64,000 nt of DNA from Berkiella sp964496435 (GTDB lineage: Bacteria; Pseudomonadota; Gammaproteobacteria; Berkiellales; Berkiellaceae), in the NCBI GenBank assembly GCA_964496435.1, contig CAZBZP010000013.1:38478-102477 (forward strand). The letters are read 5' to 3'. The stretch's first letter is position 1. Each line of letters begins with the position of its first letter. Below, one piece after another: positions 8,569 through 17,529 of the stretch. The notes under the pieces were generated by a model. The model ran no database searches, was not told the origin of the DNA, and was given only the letters and a program-made list of their open reading frames with translations. The translations under genes were made by a program, and so were the position numbers.

Positions 8569-10238
8569 GGCTTACGCTCTCGGATGATTGATGGGCTCGC
8601 TTCTCCCTGCGTGGTGATTCCTGACCATCTTTAGGTTTTCTTTTTCCATAAGCTGGCCTCTCAGCTGAAGGCTTGTCTTTATGCTTAGCGTAGCCCTGTC
8701 TCTCAGAGGAGGGTTTATCCCTACGCNNNNNNNNNNNNNNNNNNNNNNNNNNNNNNNNNNNNNNNNNNNNNNNNNNNNNNNNNNNNNNNNNNNNNNNNNN
8801 NNNNNNNNNNNNNNNNNNNNNNNNNNTTTGCATAACCTTCAGATGAAGCATTGTCTCTACGCTTTGCATAACCTTCAGATGAAGCATTGTCTCTACGCTT
8901 TGCATAACCTTCAGATGGAGCATTGTCTCTACGCTTTGCATAGCCCTCAGATGATGCGTTGTCTCTACGCTTTGCATAGCCTTCAGATGATGCATTGTCT
9001 CTGCGCTTTGGATAGCCCTCAGATGATGCATTATCCCTATGTCTACCATTACCCTTGCCTTGTTTAAATCTATCAAAAGGTTTCTTGCCTGATGATGACT
9101 GTGGACGACGGCGCTTGCCAAAGGGCGGCCTGCCAGCAGGTTGTTCGCTGGTTTTGCCATGATTAACGTGTTGATAGATAGATTGCCATTTTCTATTTTC
9201 AGCAGGTCCTACAAATGACAAGGCATAACCTTGCATACCAGCACGACCTGTTCTGCCTATGCGGTGAATATAGTCTTCAGGACATTGTGGCAAATCAAAA
9301 TTGATAACATGCATGATGTGAGGAATATCTAATCCGCGCGCAGCAATATCTGTAGCGACCAAGATACGATTCTTTTGGTTGCGATAATTACGGATAACTT
9401 CATCGCGTTGGCGCTGTCTTAAATCACCGTGAATGGCATCTGCTCGGTGATCTTCTCTTCTTAATCTATCAGCCAATTGTGCTGCGCTAATTTTGGTTCT
9501 TACGAAAATAATAACAGAACCTTCTCTCTCGTTAAGCTCTCTTAGGAGAAGAGGGAATTTCTCATTAGCATTGGCTTTAACTGTTTTTTGCTCAATTTTT
9601 GCAGCTGCTTTGGTAACTTCACCAATCTTAATATGTTCAGGTTGGTTTAAGTATTTATGAGACAATTTAACAATATTGGCAGGCATCGTTGCTGAAAACA
9701 TCATGGTTTGACGTTCAGCTGGTAGCGCTTTAACAATGGTTTCTAAATCTTCACTAAAGCCCATATCCAACATACGATCGGTTTCATCTAGAATCAAAAA
9801 GCGCGTATGTGATAAAGAAAGAGAGCCTCTTTCCAAGTGATCAATAATGCGACCAGGGGTACCGATAATAAAACGAGGGCGCTTTTTAAGGGCGATAAAT
9901 TGTTTGTAAATGGGTGCGCCACCAATTAAGAGGGCGATATCACGATGATCTCTTTTACCGATCAAGTTAAGTAGGGCATTCTTTATTTGGTCGGCCAACT
10001 CTCTGGTTGGTGCCAAGATAAGTGCAGTACCATGCGCACAATCAGCTAGTTGACTAATAACAGGCAAGAGATAAGCAATGGTTTTTCCTGTCCCTGTTTG
10101 CGCAGTTCCTAATATATCTTTGCCTTTTAGAGCAAAAGGGATGGATTGACGCTGAATTGGCGTAGGCTCAGTAATATTCATGCGATCTAAAGATTCAATA
10201 ATAAAAGACGGCAGGCCAAAATCTGAAAATTGGTTCAT
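8561..10238 (-). CDS. DEAD-box RNA helicase (RhlE-like) with repeat tail, interrupted by assembly gap
   Basis: ATP-dependent RNA helicase. Visible motifs: Q motif (PTPIQRQSIP), Walker A AQTGTGKT (46-53), PTRELA, TPGR, motif II, SAT, ARGLD and HRIGRTGRAG. Motif II reads DETD (151-154) instead of DEAD. After the core comes a basic linker and a tail of 12-residue repeats (RRDNASSEGYAK type, six 36-bp copies at 8827-9042), then more diverged copies and a charged C-terminus ending at 8561. The 100-N gap (8727-8826) breaks the frame only because its length is arbitrary; the flanks join in frame if the gap length is a multiple of three. ATG at 10238 preferred over TTG at 10253. Confidence 0.9.
8727..8826. 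other. Assembly gap (100 N) in the helicase tandem-repeat region
   Basis: Exactly 100 N, a conventional placeholder. Left flank ends CTACGC and right flank begins TTTGCATA; these are adjacent within the 36-bp unit, so the flanks are in repeat phase. The gap probably hides an unknown whole number of 36-bp copies. Confidence 0.9.
8827..9042 (-). repeat. 36-bp tandem repeat, six copies, coding for a 12-aa unit
   Basis: Copies start at 8827, 8863, 8899, 8935, 8971 and 9007. The two copies nearest the gap are identical, and divergence grows away from it. Each encodes one RRDNASSEGYAK-type unit of the helicase tail, resembling the low-complexity RNA-binding tails of other DEAD-box proteins. Copy number is uncertain because of the adjacent gap. 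Confidence 0.92.
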
Positions 10239-10683
10239 AAATGTAGTGTCCAAATTGGTAAAAATGGTTGTTAGACAATCCCTTTTGGGGGCGATTCGTA
10301 TTTTCTTTGTCTAACAAGTAAGCAATGCATAAGGCGAGTGATACTCGAAGGTAAGAGGAGTATTCAGGGCTTGTTATCCGAAGAAATCAAAGTTATGTAA
10401 TTTACAAGGAACGCCACGGAAAGTCAATGACAGTTATAGCGGTCATTTTGAATTCCTCCCTCATTAAGCCTTGGCGCTAAGACAGCAAGTGAACGGATCC
10501 TCAGGTGTGTGTCTCTATAATACATGAATGCATTAATTTAATATGGAAAGCGTGGCTAAATGTCTATTGACGATGATGATATTACCTGTAAGGATAAGGC
10601 ATCCATGGACCTTAAGCCATGGGTCTTAGTAGTACCACATTACTTAAATGGTTTTACTTTTTGTATACAAAAGGAGAGTGTTC
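10239..10683. other. Intergenic region between helicase and bufferin-like gene
   Basis: About 445 bp. The left part is the helicase leader (minus strand) and contains an 11-bp perfect inverted repeat (10268-10278/10307-10317). A TATAAT-like box lies near 10515-10521 on the plus strand. A 43-codon reading frame at 10560-10691 overlaps the start of the Cys-rich gene but has no family resemblance, so I do not call it. Nothing else convincing. Confidence 0.5.
10268..10317 (-). promoter_or_regulatory. Inverted repeat in the helicase 5' leader
   Basis: Arms TTGTTAGACAA (10268-10278) and TTGTCTAACAA (10307-10317) are perfectly complementary across 28 nt, with a smaller CCCTTTTGGG inverted repeat inside. 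The structure sits 30-80 nt before the helicase start and is followed, in the direction of transcription, by CCATTTTTACC. It could be an mRNA hairpin or attenuator; leader structures are known for cold-shock RNA helicases. Confidence 0.5.
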
Positions 10684-10959
10684 ATGGCTAAGAAAACTGG
10701 GATGATTCTTGCGGCAGCTGTTGGTACCTTATTTGTTGCATCTTCATTTGCTACACCTGCAACAAATGAAACAGATGCGAGCGTAACAGTAAAATGTTCT
10801 GGCGCTAATGCTTGCAAAGGAACCAGCGCTTGTAAGACTGCTAACAACGCATGCAAAGGCCAAAACAGCTGCAAAGGTAAAGGCTGGATTATGGTTGCAA
10901 GCGAAAAAGATTGCACAGACAAAGGTGGTAAAGTAGAAGCTGCCGAAGAGAAAAAATAA
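10684..10959 (+). CDS. bufA2: BufA2-family bufferin-type Cys-rich periplasmic peptide
   Basis: 91 residues with an N-terminal signal peptide (about 1-23, cleaved after an SSFA-like site) and a Cys-rich core containing NACKG-type repeats. Cys lie at 38, 44, 50, 57, 63 and 77, followed by GGKV and an acidic tail. This matches the BufA2 family, ribosomally made metal-binding peptides whose Cys residues are modified by the MNIO enzyme BufB with partner BufC. AGGAG precedes the ATG at 10684. Neither bufB nor bufC is adjacent: the helicase diverges upstream and a terminator follows. Confidence 0.8.
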   Translation: MAKKTGMILAAAVGTLFVASSFATPATNETDASVTVKCSGANACKGTSACKTANNACKGQNSCKGKGWIMVASEKDCTDKGGKVEAAEEKK

Positions 10960-10976
10960 AGTTATTTTTTTTCTGC

Positions 10977-11005
10977 AAAAAGCCGGACATGTTCCGGCTT
11001 TTTTA
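10977..11005 (+). terminator. Terminator after the bufferin-like gene
   Basis: AAAAAGCCGGA and TCCGGCTTTTTT arms around a short CATGT loop, ending in a T-run. It is also usable on the minus strand for the convergent hydrolase gene. Confidence 0.9.
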
Positions 11006-11800
11006 TTAATTACTAGATAGATTTTTTTTAAAAAAATCATCCACTGTTTTATTAAAAACATCAGCTTGATCAATAATAGTAATGTGTCTTGAATTTTTAA
11101 TGATCACCAACTCAGCATTGGGTATCAATTTTGCGTAAAACTCTTTAAAAGCGACGGGGGTGTAATCCTCATCTGCGGTGATAATTAAGGTCGGACATTT
11201 GATTGTATTAATCCGATGCATAACAGACCAGCCTCTAAATGCTCGCAAGGCATTCGTATAGGCTTTGGGATCATTTTCATTCCAACGTTGAATAAAAGTT
11301 TCGCGTAATGCGGCCTGTTCTGGCTCAGGAAACAACATTTTACCTAATTGTTTACTGATATGTTGCATACCAAAAAGCCGAACATCATAGAAACGTAAAA
11401 AGAACAGAAAACGCGCCTTAAAACTAGGCAAAACGGCGGCAGGGCCACTGTTTAATATTGTTAAGGTTTTAACTAGTGCAGGGTAATCAACCGCCAGTTG
11501 AAAAGCAATCATCCCACCTAACGAATGTCCCACAACATGCACGCCTTGTGGAAATAAGGCTTTTATCAGTTCGGCCGTATCGCTGGTGAATTGGACGATT
11601 GTGTAAGGATGATCAGGTTTGTCTGACTTTCCATGTCCTCTTAAATCAAATAAAAGCAATTGATAGTTTTGATTAAAGTAGGGGGTTTGATATTCCCAAT
11701 CACGCGAGCTTGACCCTAAACCATGAATAAAGAGAATGGGCTCGCCCTGTCCTTGGCATTCATAATAAAGATTAATATCATTTATTTTAAGATAAGGCAT
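11006..11800 (-). CDS. Alpha/beta hydrolase
   Basis: 264-residue alpha/beta-fold hydrolase, cytoplasmic (no signal). Oxyanion motif HGLGSSS near residue 26, FDLRGHGKSD, nucleophile elbow GHSLGG with Ser93, acid in TADEDY and His in NSRHITII. The closest recognisable group is the carboxylesterase / 3-oxoadipate enol-lactonase-like family, but the substrate cannot be named. Downstream of the CBS gene on the same strand, about 47 bp away. Confidence 0.88.
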   Translation of the reverse strand: MPYLKINDINLYYECQGQGEPILFIHGLGSSSRDWEYQTPYFNQNYQLLLFDLRGHGKSDKPDHPYTIVQFTSDTAELIKALFPQGVHVVGHSLGGMIAFQLAVDYPALVKTLTILNSGPAAVLPSFKARFLFFLRFYDVRLFGMQHISKQLGKMLFPEPEQAALRETFIQRWNENDPKAYTNALRAFRGWSVMHRINTIKCPTLIITADEDYTPVAFKEFYAKLIPNAELVIIKNSRHITIIDQADVFNKTVDDFFKKNLSSN

Positions 11801-11847
11801 GGAAACACTTAATGATGGTGTGCCAAAACGATTAGCTTACCCTAATT

Positions 11848-12282
11848 TTAGCTGCCTTGAATATAGCCCGTTAAAGCAGCAATTTCATATTCTTGTTGCA
11901 ACATGACCCAGCGAGTTAAGTCACCAATCGAAATAACACCATGTAACTTACCATTTTCAACGACGGGTAAGTGTCGAAAACGTTTTTCAGTGATCATTTT
12001 CATCGCTTCTTGCACTGTCATTGAAGGTAGAACAGTGATGGGATCTTTTGTCATCAATTCGGCTACTTTAACAGCTTTAGGATCCTTCGTTGTCCCAAGC
12101 AGTTTTCTAATGAGATCACGTTCGCTGATGATGCCTACCAGCTTTTCGTTTTCCATAACTAAAAGCGCACCAACGCCCAGTTCATTCATTTTGGTAGCGC
12201 ATTCAAAGCCTGATGCTTGAGGTTGAATGCTATAGGTTGAACCACCTTTATCTTTCAGTAATACACTCAAGGGTGTTCGCAT
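11848..12282 (-). CDS. CBS-domain-pair protein
   Basis: 144 residues forming two tandem CBS motifs, the adenine-nucleotide-sensing module. The first covers about 16-75 (with VGIISERDLIRKL) and the second about 80-140 (with LHGVISIGDLTRWV). I chose the ATG at 12282 because AAGGAG lies 6 nt upstream; a longer frame to 12351 is possible but lacks such a site. Stand-alone CBS proteins of this kind are common in proteobacteria; the target is unknown. Confidence 0.88.
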   Translation of the reverse strand: MRTPLSVLLKDKGGSTYSIQPQASGFECATKMNELGVGALLVMENEKLVGIISERDLIRKLLGTTKDPKAVKVAELMTKDPITVLPSMTVQEAMKMITEKRFRHLPVVENGKLHGVISIGDLTRWVMLQQEYEIAALTGYIQGS

Positions 12283-12433
12283 ACCTTTCTCCTTCAATCC
12301 GCTGGTATATTCGTTGTATAAATATACAAGCTTTGAGAATAATCCCGCCATTGCTTAAAAGCAAAGGCGGATGGCCGCAGCAAAAATAAGTATTTGTACA
12401 GCCTTTATCGGTATGCAGAGCAATTACTTGAGT

Positions 12434-13459
12434 TTAATTTGCTGCTGGAAAGCCAAAAATGGACTTCACTTTACTAGCCGTATCTGGTTGAGCCGCGGCT
12501 GCAGCATTGTCGTTTTGAGCAGGTTTCTCAGTTATTTGAAGTTGTTTTAAACTCAATGCGAATTGCGTTAGATGTAACTTTGGTTTCATCGTTGGAGAAT
12601 CTGCAAAGCCCATCTGGGAATCCCAATCTTCTTCACTATCCAGATTTTCCTTATCGCTATGATCTGAATCGGATAACTCAGAGGCTTCTTGCCCAGAGGT
12701 TAAGGACATCTCTGAAGTTGCAAAAGCAGAACTCCAATCTTCATTTTCTTCTGTTGCCAAATCCATTTGTTTAGGTACTATTTCTTCAAGCGTTGACAAT
12801 CCAAAAGCTAAAGAGGCTAATTTAGTCTCCAGAGTTTCAAGTATCAAGTAGCACTCAATAAAATGCGCTAAAGAATCAAAGTCTTCTCCTAATTCTTTAA
12901 TTTTTAGAACTATCTCTTCTTTTTCTTTCTCTTTGATCTTCATCTGTGATGACAGCAGATTGGATTGTAGCGTCAAGGGATGATTTTTGCGCTCGGATGG
13001 TTCAAGTTTGAGTAAATTCAGCTCTGCAAAGAGGGCATTGTTATGCTCTGAAAGTGCTTCATTCTCAATGCTTAACGCGTGTTTTTTTCGGACTAATTGC
13101 AAAAAATCTGCGAAGCTAATTGCTGCCTTGTTGTTCAAAATATCACTGACGTTTTTATTGGCAACAAATTTCATTTCATGAAGTTCATTGAAACTAAATT
13201 GATATACTGGCATTTTCCCACGAACATATCGTTCTAATTCGATAGCTTTGCTAATTTTATCTTTTAGGATGGGATCATCCTTGTAATCTAGCAGCAAAAG
13301 CTTTAATCCATTGATACCACCTAAATTAGGATTATTAAGAAGGTTATCAATCTTGGATTGGTAGCTTTTAGATAATTTAAGGAAGTTTTGTTTTAATTCT
13401 GGAATAAGTAATAGAATGTCTGAGTCAGTTAGTGACTCGATGGCGCCCTTGGTTGTCAT
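12434..13459 (-). CDS. Hypothetical coiled-coil protein, 341 aa
   Basis: Not recognised. Mostly helical, with a likely coiled coil around residues 120-200 (LSIENEALSEHNNALFAE type heptads). An acidic Ser/Asp/Glu-rich stretch follows (about 240-285), then a short tail with an Ala run. No signal peptide or membrane helix. The orphan character and composition resemble Dot/Icm-type effectors of Legionellales, but no eukaryotic domain is visible. Transcribed alone; a long hairpin lies between it and pntB. Confidence 0.75.
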   Translation of the reverse strand: MTTKGAIESLTDSDILLLIPELKQNFLKLSKSYQSKIDNLLNNPNLGGINGLKLLLLDYKDDPILKDKISKAIELERYVRGKMPVYQFSFNELHEMKFVANKNVSDILNNKAAISFADFLQLVRKKHALSIENEALSEHNNALFAELNLLKLEPSERKNHPLTLQSNLLSSQMKIKEKEKEEIVLKIKELGEDFDSLAHFIECYLILETLETKLASLAFGLSTLEEIVPKQMDLATEENEDWSSAFATSEMSLTSGQEASELSDSDHSDKENLDSEEDWDSQMGFADSPTMKPKLHLTQFALSLKQLQITEKPAQNDNAAAAAQPDTASKVKSIFGFPAAN

Positions 13460-13507
13460 GTGAAATACCTCGTCGAAGAAAATATGTCACAATAATTCTA
13501 TAGTAAC

Positions 13508-13543
13508 CCACTAAGCTTTGTAACAAAATACAAAGCTTAGTGG
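13508..13543 (-). terminator. Long perfect hairpin downstream of pntB
   Basis: 15-bp perfect stem CCACTAAGCTTTGTA (13508-13522) / TACAAAGCTTAGTGG (13529-13543) with loop ACAAAA, 22 bp beyond the pntB stop. There is no T-run on the minus strand, so it may act as a 3' stabiliser or a weak terminator. Confidence 0.65.
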
Positions 13544-13565
13544 ACGGAAGGTCGCTTTGAGTCGA

Positions 13566-14933
13566 TTAAAGGCCCTTTACGGCATGAACCAGTTTGTTAA
13601 CGACGTCTTGACCGTCACCGTATAACATTCTGGCGTTGTCTTTGGTGAACAGACTATTCTCTACACCGGAAAAGCCTTTGCCTTGACCGCGCTTAATAAT
13701 GAGGACATTTTTGGCCTTGTCTGCATCAAGAATAGGCATGCCATAAATGGGGCTAGAGGCATCTGTTTTGGCTGAAGGATTAACTACGTCATTTGCGCCG
13801 ATTACCAAAACGGTATCAGCGTTAGGGAACTCGGCGTTGATCTCATCTAAATCCAGTAATTTGTCATAAGGAACACCAGCTTCTGCTAAGAGCACATTCA
13901 TGTGTCCGGGCATACGGCCAGCGACAGGATGAATGGCAAATTTAACATTAACGCCTTTTTCTTCTAGTAATTTTGCAAGTTCCCAAATCTTATGTTGCGC
14001 TTGGGCAACTGCCATACCATAGCCTGGCACGACGATGACTTTATTTGAATAAGCCATCATAACAGCCGCATCAGAAGGCTCTATAGGCTTTAAGGAACCA
14101 GTGGTTTGTTCGCCTTGTGCTTGGGTTGCCGTCATGGGAGCAAATAAGATAGAGGAAACAGACTTGTTCATGGCTTTTGCCATCAGCTGTGTTAAGAGCG
14201 TACCTGATGCACCTACCACCGTACCGGCAATAATCAAGGCGTTATTATTTAAAACAAAGCCTTCTAAACCAACTGCAAGTCCTGTCATGGCATTAAATAA
14301 TGAAATGACGACAGGCATATTGGCACCACCAATAGGAATGGTGAATGTAACGCCTAATACTAACAGTAAAATGTAAAACAAGAATAAAGAGGCATGGCTA
14401 GAATGATGGGCGAACAATATGCCACAACCTATCAATAATGCACCTGCTAACATGGCAATATTGAGAGCTTGATGCTTGGGTAGCACGATGACCCTTTTCA
14501 TCAAATCTTGTAATTTAGCATAAGCAATGATGCTGCCACTAAAGGAGATAGTGCCAATGACCGCGCCGAGAATCGCTAATGCACGCACAATTAAGGTGTC
14601 AGGATGAACAAGTTCACCAGCAGCGATAGCCGCTGCCGCGCCGCCGCCCATACCATTATAAAGCGCAATCATTTGAGGCATGTTTATCATTTGTACTTTA
14701 TTGCCCGAAGACCAGCCAATATAAGTACCAACGGCAATACCTAGAATAATTAAGGCGTGATTCAATGTCCCTTTGATTTCGGGTAGAAAGAAGGTAATCG
14801 CAATAGCAGCTAACATTCCCCAACCAGCATAGGTGATACCTTGCTTCGCTGTTTTGGGGGAGGACATTTTGCGAATACCGAGGATAAGGACGATAGCCGT
14901 TAAAAGGTAGATAACTTGAATTATATTATGCAT
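13566..14933 (-). CDS. pntB: NAD(P) transhydrogenase subunit beta
   Basis: Membrane and NADP(H)-binding (dIII) subunit of the proton-translocating transhydrogenase, which couples hydride transfer from NADH to NADP+ to proton entry. About nine membrane helices occupy the first half. The C-terminal dIII domain has VPGYGMAVAQAQ, HPVAGRMPGHMNVLL, VIGANDVVNPSA and the final RGQGKGFSGVENSLF region. I chose the ATG at 14933; it overlaps the end of pntAB by 8 bp. 455 residues, the normal length. Confidence 0.95.
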   Translation of the reverse strand: MHNIIQVIYLLTAIVLILGIRKMSSPKTAKQGITYAGWGMLAAIAITFFLPEIKGTLNHALIILGIAVGTYIGWSSGNKVQMINMPQMIALYNGMGGGAAAAIAAGELVHPDTLIVRALAILGAVIGTISFSGSIIAYAKLQDLMKRVIVLPKHQALNIAMLAGALLIGCGILFAHHSSHASLFLFYILLLVLGVTFTIPIGGANMPVVISLFNAMTGLAVGLEGFVLNNNALIIAGTVVGASGTLLTQLMAKAMNKSVSSILFAPMTATQAQGEQTTGSLKPIEPSDAAVMMAYSNKVIVVPGYGMAVAQAQHKIWELAKLLEEKGVNVKFAIHPVAGRMPGHMNVLLAEAGVPYDKLLDLDEINAEFPNADTVLVIGANDVVNPSAKTDASSPIYGMPILDADKAKNVLIIKRGQGKGFSGVENSLFTKDNARMLYGDGQDVVNKLVHAVKGL

Positions 14934-15222
14934 TTGTTTTGCGCTCAGTTTTAAACATATCCAACATGCGTTCGGTAACAACAAAACCACCAACCACATT
15001 AATCGTTGCAATGAGTACAGCAAAAAAGCCCAAGGCATATCCTGCAAATGTGTGTGCTTGACCAAGGGCTATCATGGCCCCAATCAGGATAATACCGTGA
15101 ATAAAGTTAGTGCCGGACATTAAAGGGGTATGCAAAATGACGGGAACACGATTAATGACTTCATAACCAGTAAAAGCAGATAAGGTAAAAATGGTTAAAA
15201 AGGTAAAGAAGCTTTCACTCAT
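14926..15222 (-). CDS. pntAB: NAD(P) transhydrogenase subunit alpha, part 2 (membrane)
   Basis: 98-residue membrane subunit equivalent to the C-terminal helices of E. coli PntA. It has about three helices, including FTGYEVINRVP, SGTNFIHGIILIGAM and VVGGFVVTERML. It lies between pntAA (2 bp spacing) and pntB (8 bp overlap), so the operon is pntAA-pntAB-pntB, the split-alpha arrangement also seen in Rhodospirillum and Rickettsia-type bacteria. Confidence 0.94.
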   Translation of the reverse strand: MSESFFTFLTIFTLSAFTGYEVINRVPVILHTPLMSGTNFIHGIILIGAMIALGQAHTFAGYALGFFAVLIATINVVGGFVVTERMLDMFKTERKTNA

Positions 15223-15224
15223 AA

Positions 15225-16343
15225 TTAGCCTTCCACAAGATCACGAATAGGTTGGTATTTAATTTCGCCTGAATGGGTTAAGACGCTTTGCGCAATGATT
15301 TCGTCATTCCAATCAAGGTTTAATTTGCCTTCTTTAACGAACAATTCAAGAAAACTTATCAGATTTTTGGCATACATGTTACTTGCATCTGTTGCAATCA
15401 TACTGGGTAAATTGATTGGCCCTGCAATTTGAACGCCATTAAATTCGATGGTTTCATTGGCTTGGGTTAATTCACAATTACCACCTGCAATTGCAGCACA
15501 ATCGACAATGACAGATCCGGGTTGCATTGATTTAACCATCTCGGTTGTCACAATTTTAGGGGCACTTTTGCCTGGAATTAAAGCTGTGGTAATCACAACT
15601 TCCGCTTTGGCAACAGCCTCGCTCAACGCCGCTTGTTGTTTTTGTTTTTCGACATCACTAAGTTCTCTTGCATAACCACCAGCGCTTTCTGCTTTGATAT
15701 CAATGGAAACCATCTTGGCCCCTAAAGATTCAACCTGCTCTCTGGCGGCGCTGCGCACATCATAAGCTTTTACAATCGCGCCTAATCTTCTTGCGGTTGC
15801 GATTGCTTGTAAGCCAGCTACACCTGCACCAATGATTAAGACATTAGCTGGGCGAATCGTGCCTGCAGCTGTGGTGAGCATGGGGAAAATGCGGTTCAAC
15901 AAATTGGCCGCAATTAACACAGCTTTATAACCCGCAATGGTTGCTTGAGATGATAAAGCATCCATGGATTGCGCTCTTGATATACGGGGGATTAATTCCA
16001 TTGCAAAGCTGCTAATTTTTTTATCGCGCAGGGCTTTGATTCTTTGCAAATGCGCAAAAGGGGAGAGCATGCCAATGACAATGCTGCCTTCTTTTAAGTG
16101 GGCAATTTCTTTTTCAAAAGGTGCTTCGACTTTTAGCACAATATCGGCTTCGCGATATAAGGTGGGAGCATCGTCAATAAATTCGACACCTTGATATAAG
16201 GCATCTGGATAAGCGGCTTTAATGCCAGCACCACGCTCAACTAAGACAGTGCACCCTAATTTATTTAAAGCACCTACCAGTTGGGGTACCATTGCGACGC
16301 GCTTTTCAGCGTCAGTAATTTCCTTTGGAATAGCAACACGCAT
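15225..16343 (-). CDS. pntA: NAD(P) transhydrogenase subunit alpha, part 1 (NAD-binding)
   Basis: Soluble NAD(H)-binding dI subunit, homologous to alanine dehydrogenase. Starts MRVAIPKEITDAEKRVA. It has the Rossmann motif GAGVAGLQAIATARRLGA, VKAYDVRSAAREQVESLGA and ALIPGKSAPKIVT. At 372 residues it ends where dI ends, confirming the split from the membrane part. First gene of the three-gene operon. Confidence 0.95.
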   Translation of the reverse strand: MRVAIPKEITDAEKRVAMVPQLVGALNKLGCTVLVERGAGIKAAYPDALYQGVEFIDDAPTLYREADIVLKVEAPFEKEIAHLKEGSIVIGMLSPFAHLQRIKALRDKKISSFAMELIPRISRAQSMDALSSQATIAGYKAVLIAANLLNRIFPMLTTAAGTIRPANVLIIGAGVAGLQAIATARRLGAIVKAYDVRSAAREQVESLGAKMVSIDIKAESAGGYARELSDVEKQKQQAALSEAVAKAEVVITTALIPGKSAPKIVTTEMVKSMQPGSVIVDCAAIAGGNCELTQANETIEFNGVQIAGPINLPSMIATDASNMYAKNLISFLELFVKEGKLNLDWNDEIIAQSVLTHSGEIKYQPIRDLVEG

Positions 16344-16449
16344 GTCATGGACTTATTTATTTTAAATACTGCGGGCTATTATAAATTATTAAGGGGCTGA
16401 GTCTAATTTTTATACTAGTTGGCAAAGTAACAAAGCTATGTTGTTTTTA

Positions 16450-17082
16450 TTAGGGAGAGAGTTGCACTATTTCCCAGACATTATCTTTGAGGGTGTATTG
16501 AAATCTGTCATGTAATCTATGTTCCCGGCCTTGCCAGAACTCAAAGCTTGCAGGTTTGAGCACATAGCCACCCCAGAAATCAGGCCGAGTCAGCGTTTGT
16601 GCACTTTGGCTTTCTAATTGGTTGTACTTCTCAATCAGGACATTGCGGGAAGCTATGGGAGCGCTTTGTTCAGAGACGATAGCGGCTAACTGCGAGCCCC
16701 GAGAGCGTCTTTGAAAATAGGTGTCAGATTGTTCCTTTGAGGCCAGGGTGATAGTGCCGCTAATACGCACCTGGCGCTGGCATTTTGGCCACCAAAATAC
16801 TAAGGCTGCTTTGGGTACCGCTTGGAGCTGCTTGGCCTTAAAGCTGAGATAGTTGGTGAAAAAAACAAAACCTTGCTCATCGAAGGACTTAAGGAGAACC
16901 ATTCTTGCGCTAACATTATAGTCTTTGTCCACCGTGGCTAGGGTCATTGCACTAGGCTCAAATTCACCCATATTTTGTGCATCTTGGTACCACTTGGAAA
17001 ATTGAGCAACAGGCGCTGTAAGAAGCTCTGCTTTGCTCAGCGGCATATGAAGGTAATCATCTGAATTTTTGCTGTTTGTCAC
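16450..17082 (-). CDS. pdxH: Pyridoxine/pyridoxamine 5'-phosphate oxidase
   Basis: FMN-dependent enzyme making pyridoxal 5'-phosphate from PNP or PMP, the last step of vitamin B6 synthesis and salvage. Family stretches are clear: MTLATVDKDYNVSARMVLLK, FFTNYLSFKAKQL, FWWPKCQRQVRISG, YFQRRSRGSQLAAIVS and the C-terminal FWQGREHRLHDRF followed by the usual short end. 210 residues is normal. It begins 1 bp after the stop of the small HTH-like gene. Confidence 0.96.
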   Translation of the reverse strand: MTNSKNSDDYLHMPLSKAELLTAPVAQFSKWYQDAQNMGEFEPSAMTLATVDKDYNVSARMVLLKSFDEQGFVFFTNYLSFKAKQLQAVPKAALVFWWPKCQRQVRISGTITLASKEQSDTYFQRRSRGSQLAAIVSEQSAPIASRNVLIEKYNQLESQSAQTLTRPDFWGGYVLKPASFEFWQGREHRLHDRFQYTLKDNVWEIVQLSP

Positions 17083-17083
17083 T

Positions 17084-17308
17084 TTAACCCTTCAGTAACC
17101 ATAGTGCGTCAACTTCAAATTTATCGGCTATTTGCTTTAGTAGTTTTTTATTGGGCACAAGCTCACCAGCAAGAACATGGGTGCTTTCTTCAACTGTTAA
17201 GCCAAATAATTGAGAGAAGTGTTTTACACGCTCTTCCTTTAATTTGGATACATTGTTGAAATCAAGCAATGCATGAATATTTTCTAACATAGGCGTATGC
17301 ATCGGCAT
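17084..17308 (-). CDS. Small HTH-like protein upstream of pdxH
   Basis: 74 residues, with a probable helix-turn-helix (FGLTVEESTHVLAGE followed by NKKLLKQIADKFEV) ending in DALWLLKG, like the end of XRE-type repressors. Start uncertain: ATG at 17308 or 17302, or GTG at 17317. It is 1 bp from pdxH and so cotranscribed. It could regulate pdxH or bind another site; neither is shown by sequence. Confidence 0.7.
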   Translation of the reverse strand: MPMHTPMLENIHALLDFNNVSKLKEERVKHFSQLFGLTVEESTHVLAGELVPNKKLLKQIADKFEVDALWLLKG

Positions 17309-17529
17309 AGATAACACTCACTATTGATGACAATTTTGCGCAGGTCCTGGTATGAGGATCAGCGCAAAAATGATTATATCGTTATTAAGTTCCGAGTAAA
17401 CACCTGCTCCAACTTTTTAGCTTAAATTAAAGTATCTTATTGATTAATAAGGAAATATATTTGATTTTTGCTTTTGGACTTTTAGTTTTATAATACCGGG
17501 TTTCAAAATATTGTGCTGGGCGGCCTAGA

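Noticed and set aside
8681..9067. Plus-strand ORF over the tandem repeats
   Set aside because: Antisense reading of the 36-bp repeats; contains the N-run and has no ribosome site or family.
8561..9160. A separate minus-strand ORF encoding a Met/Ser-rich repeat protein across the gap
   Set aside because: Only its last third is real coding sequence, the C-terminus of the helicase; the repeat part is the helicase repeat read in the wrong frame because the gap length is arbitrary.
10560..10691. 43-codon ORF overlapping the start of the bufferin-like gene
   Set aside because: Out of frame with the real gene, weak ribosome site, no recognisable sequence; more likely leader DNA.
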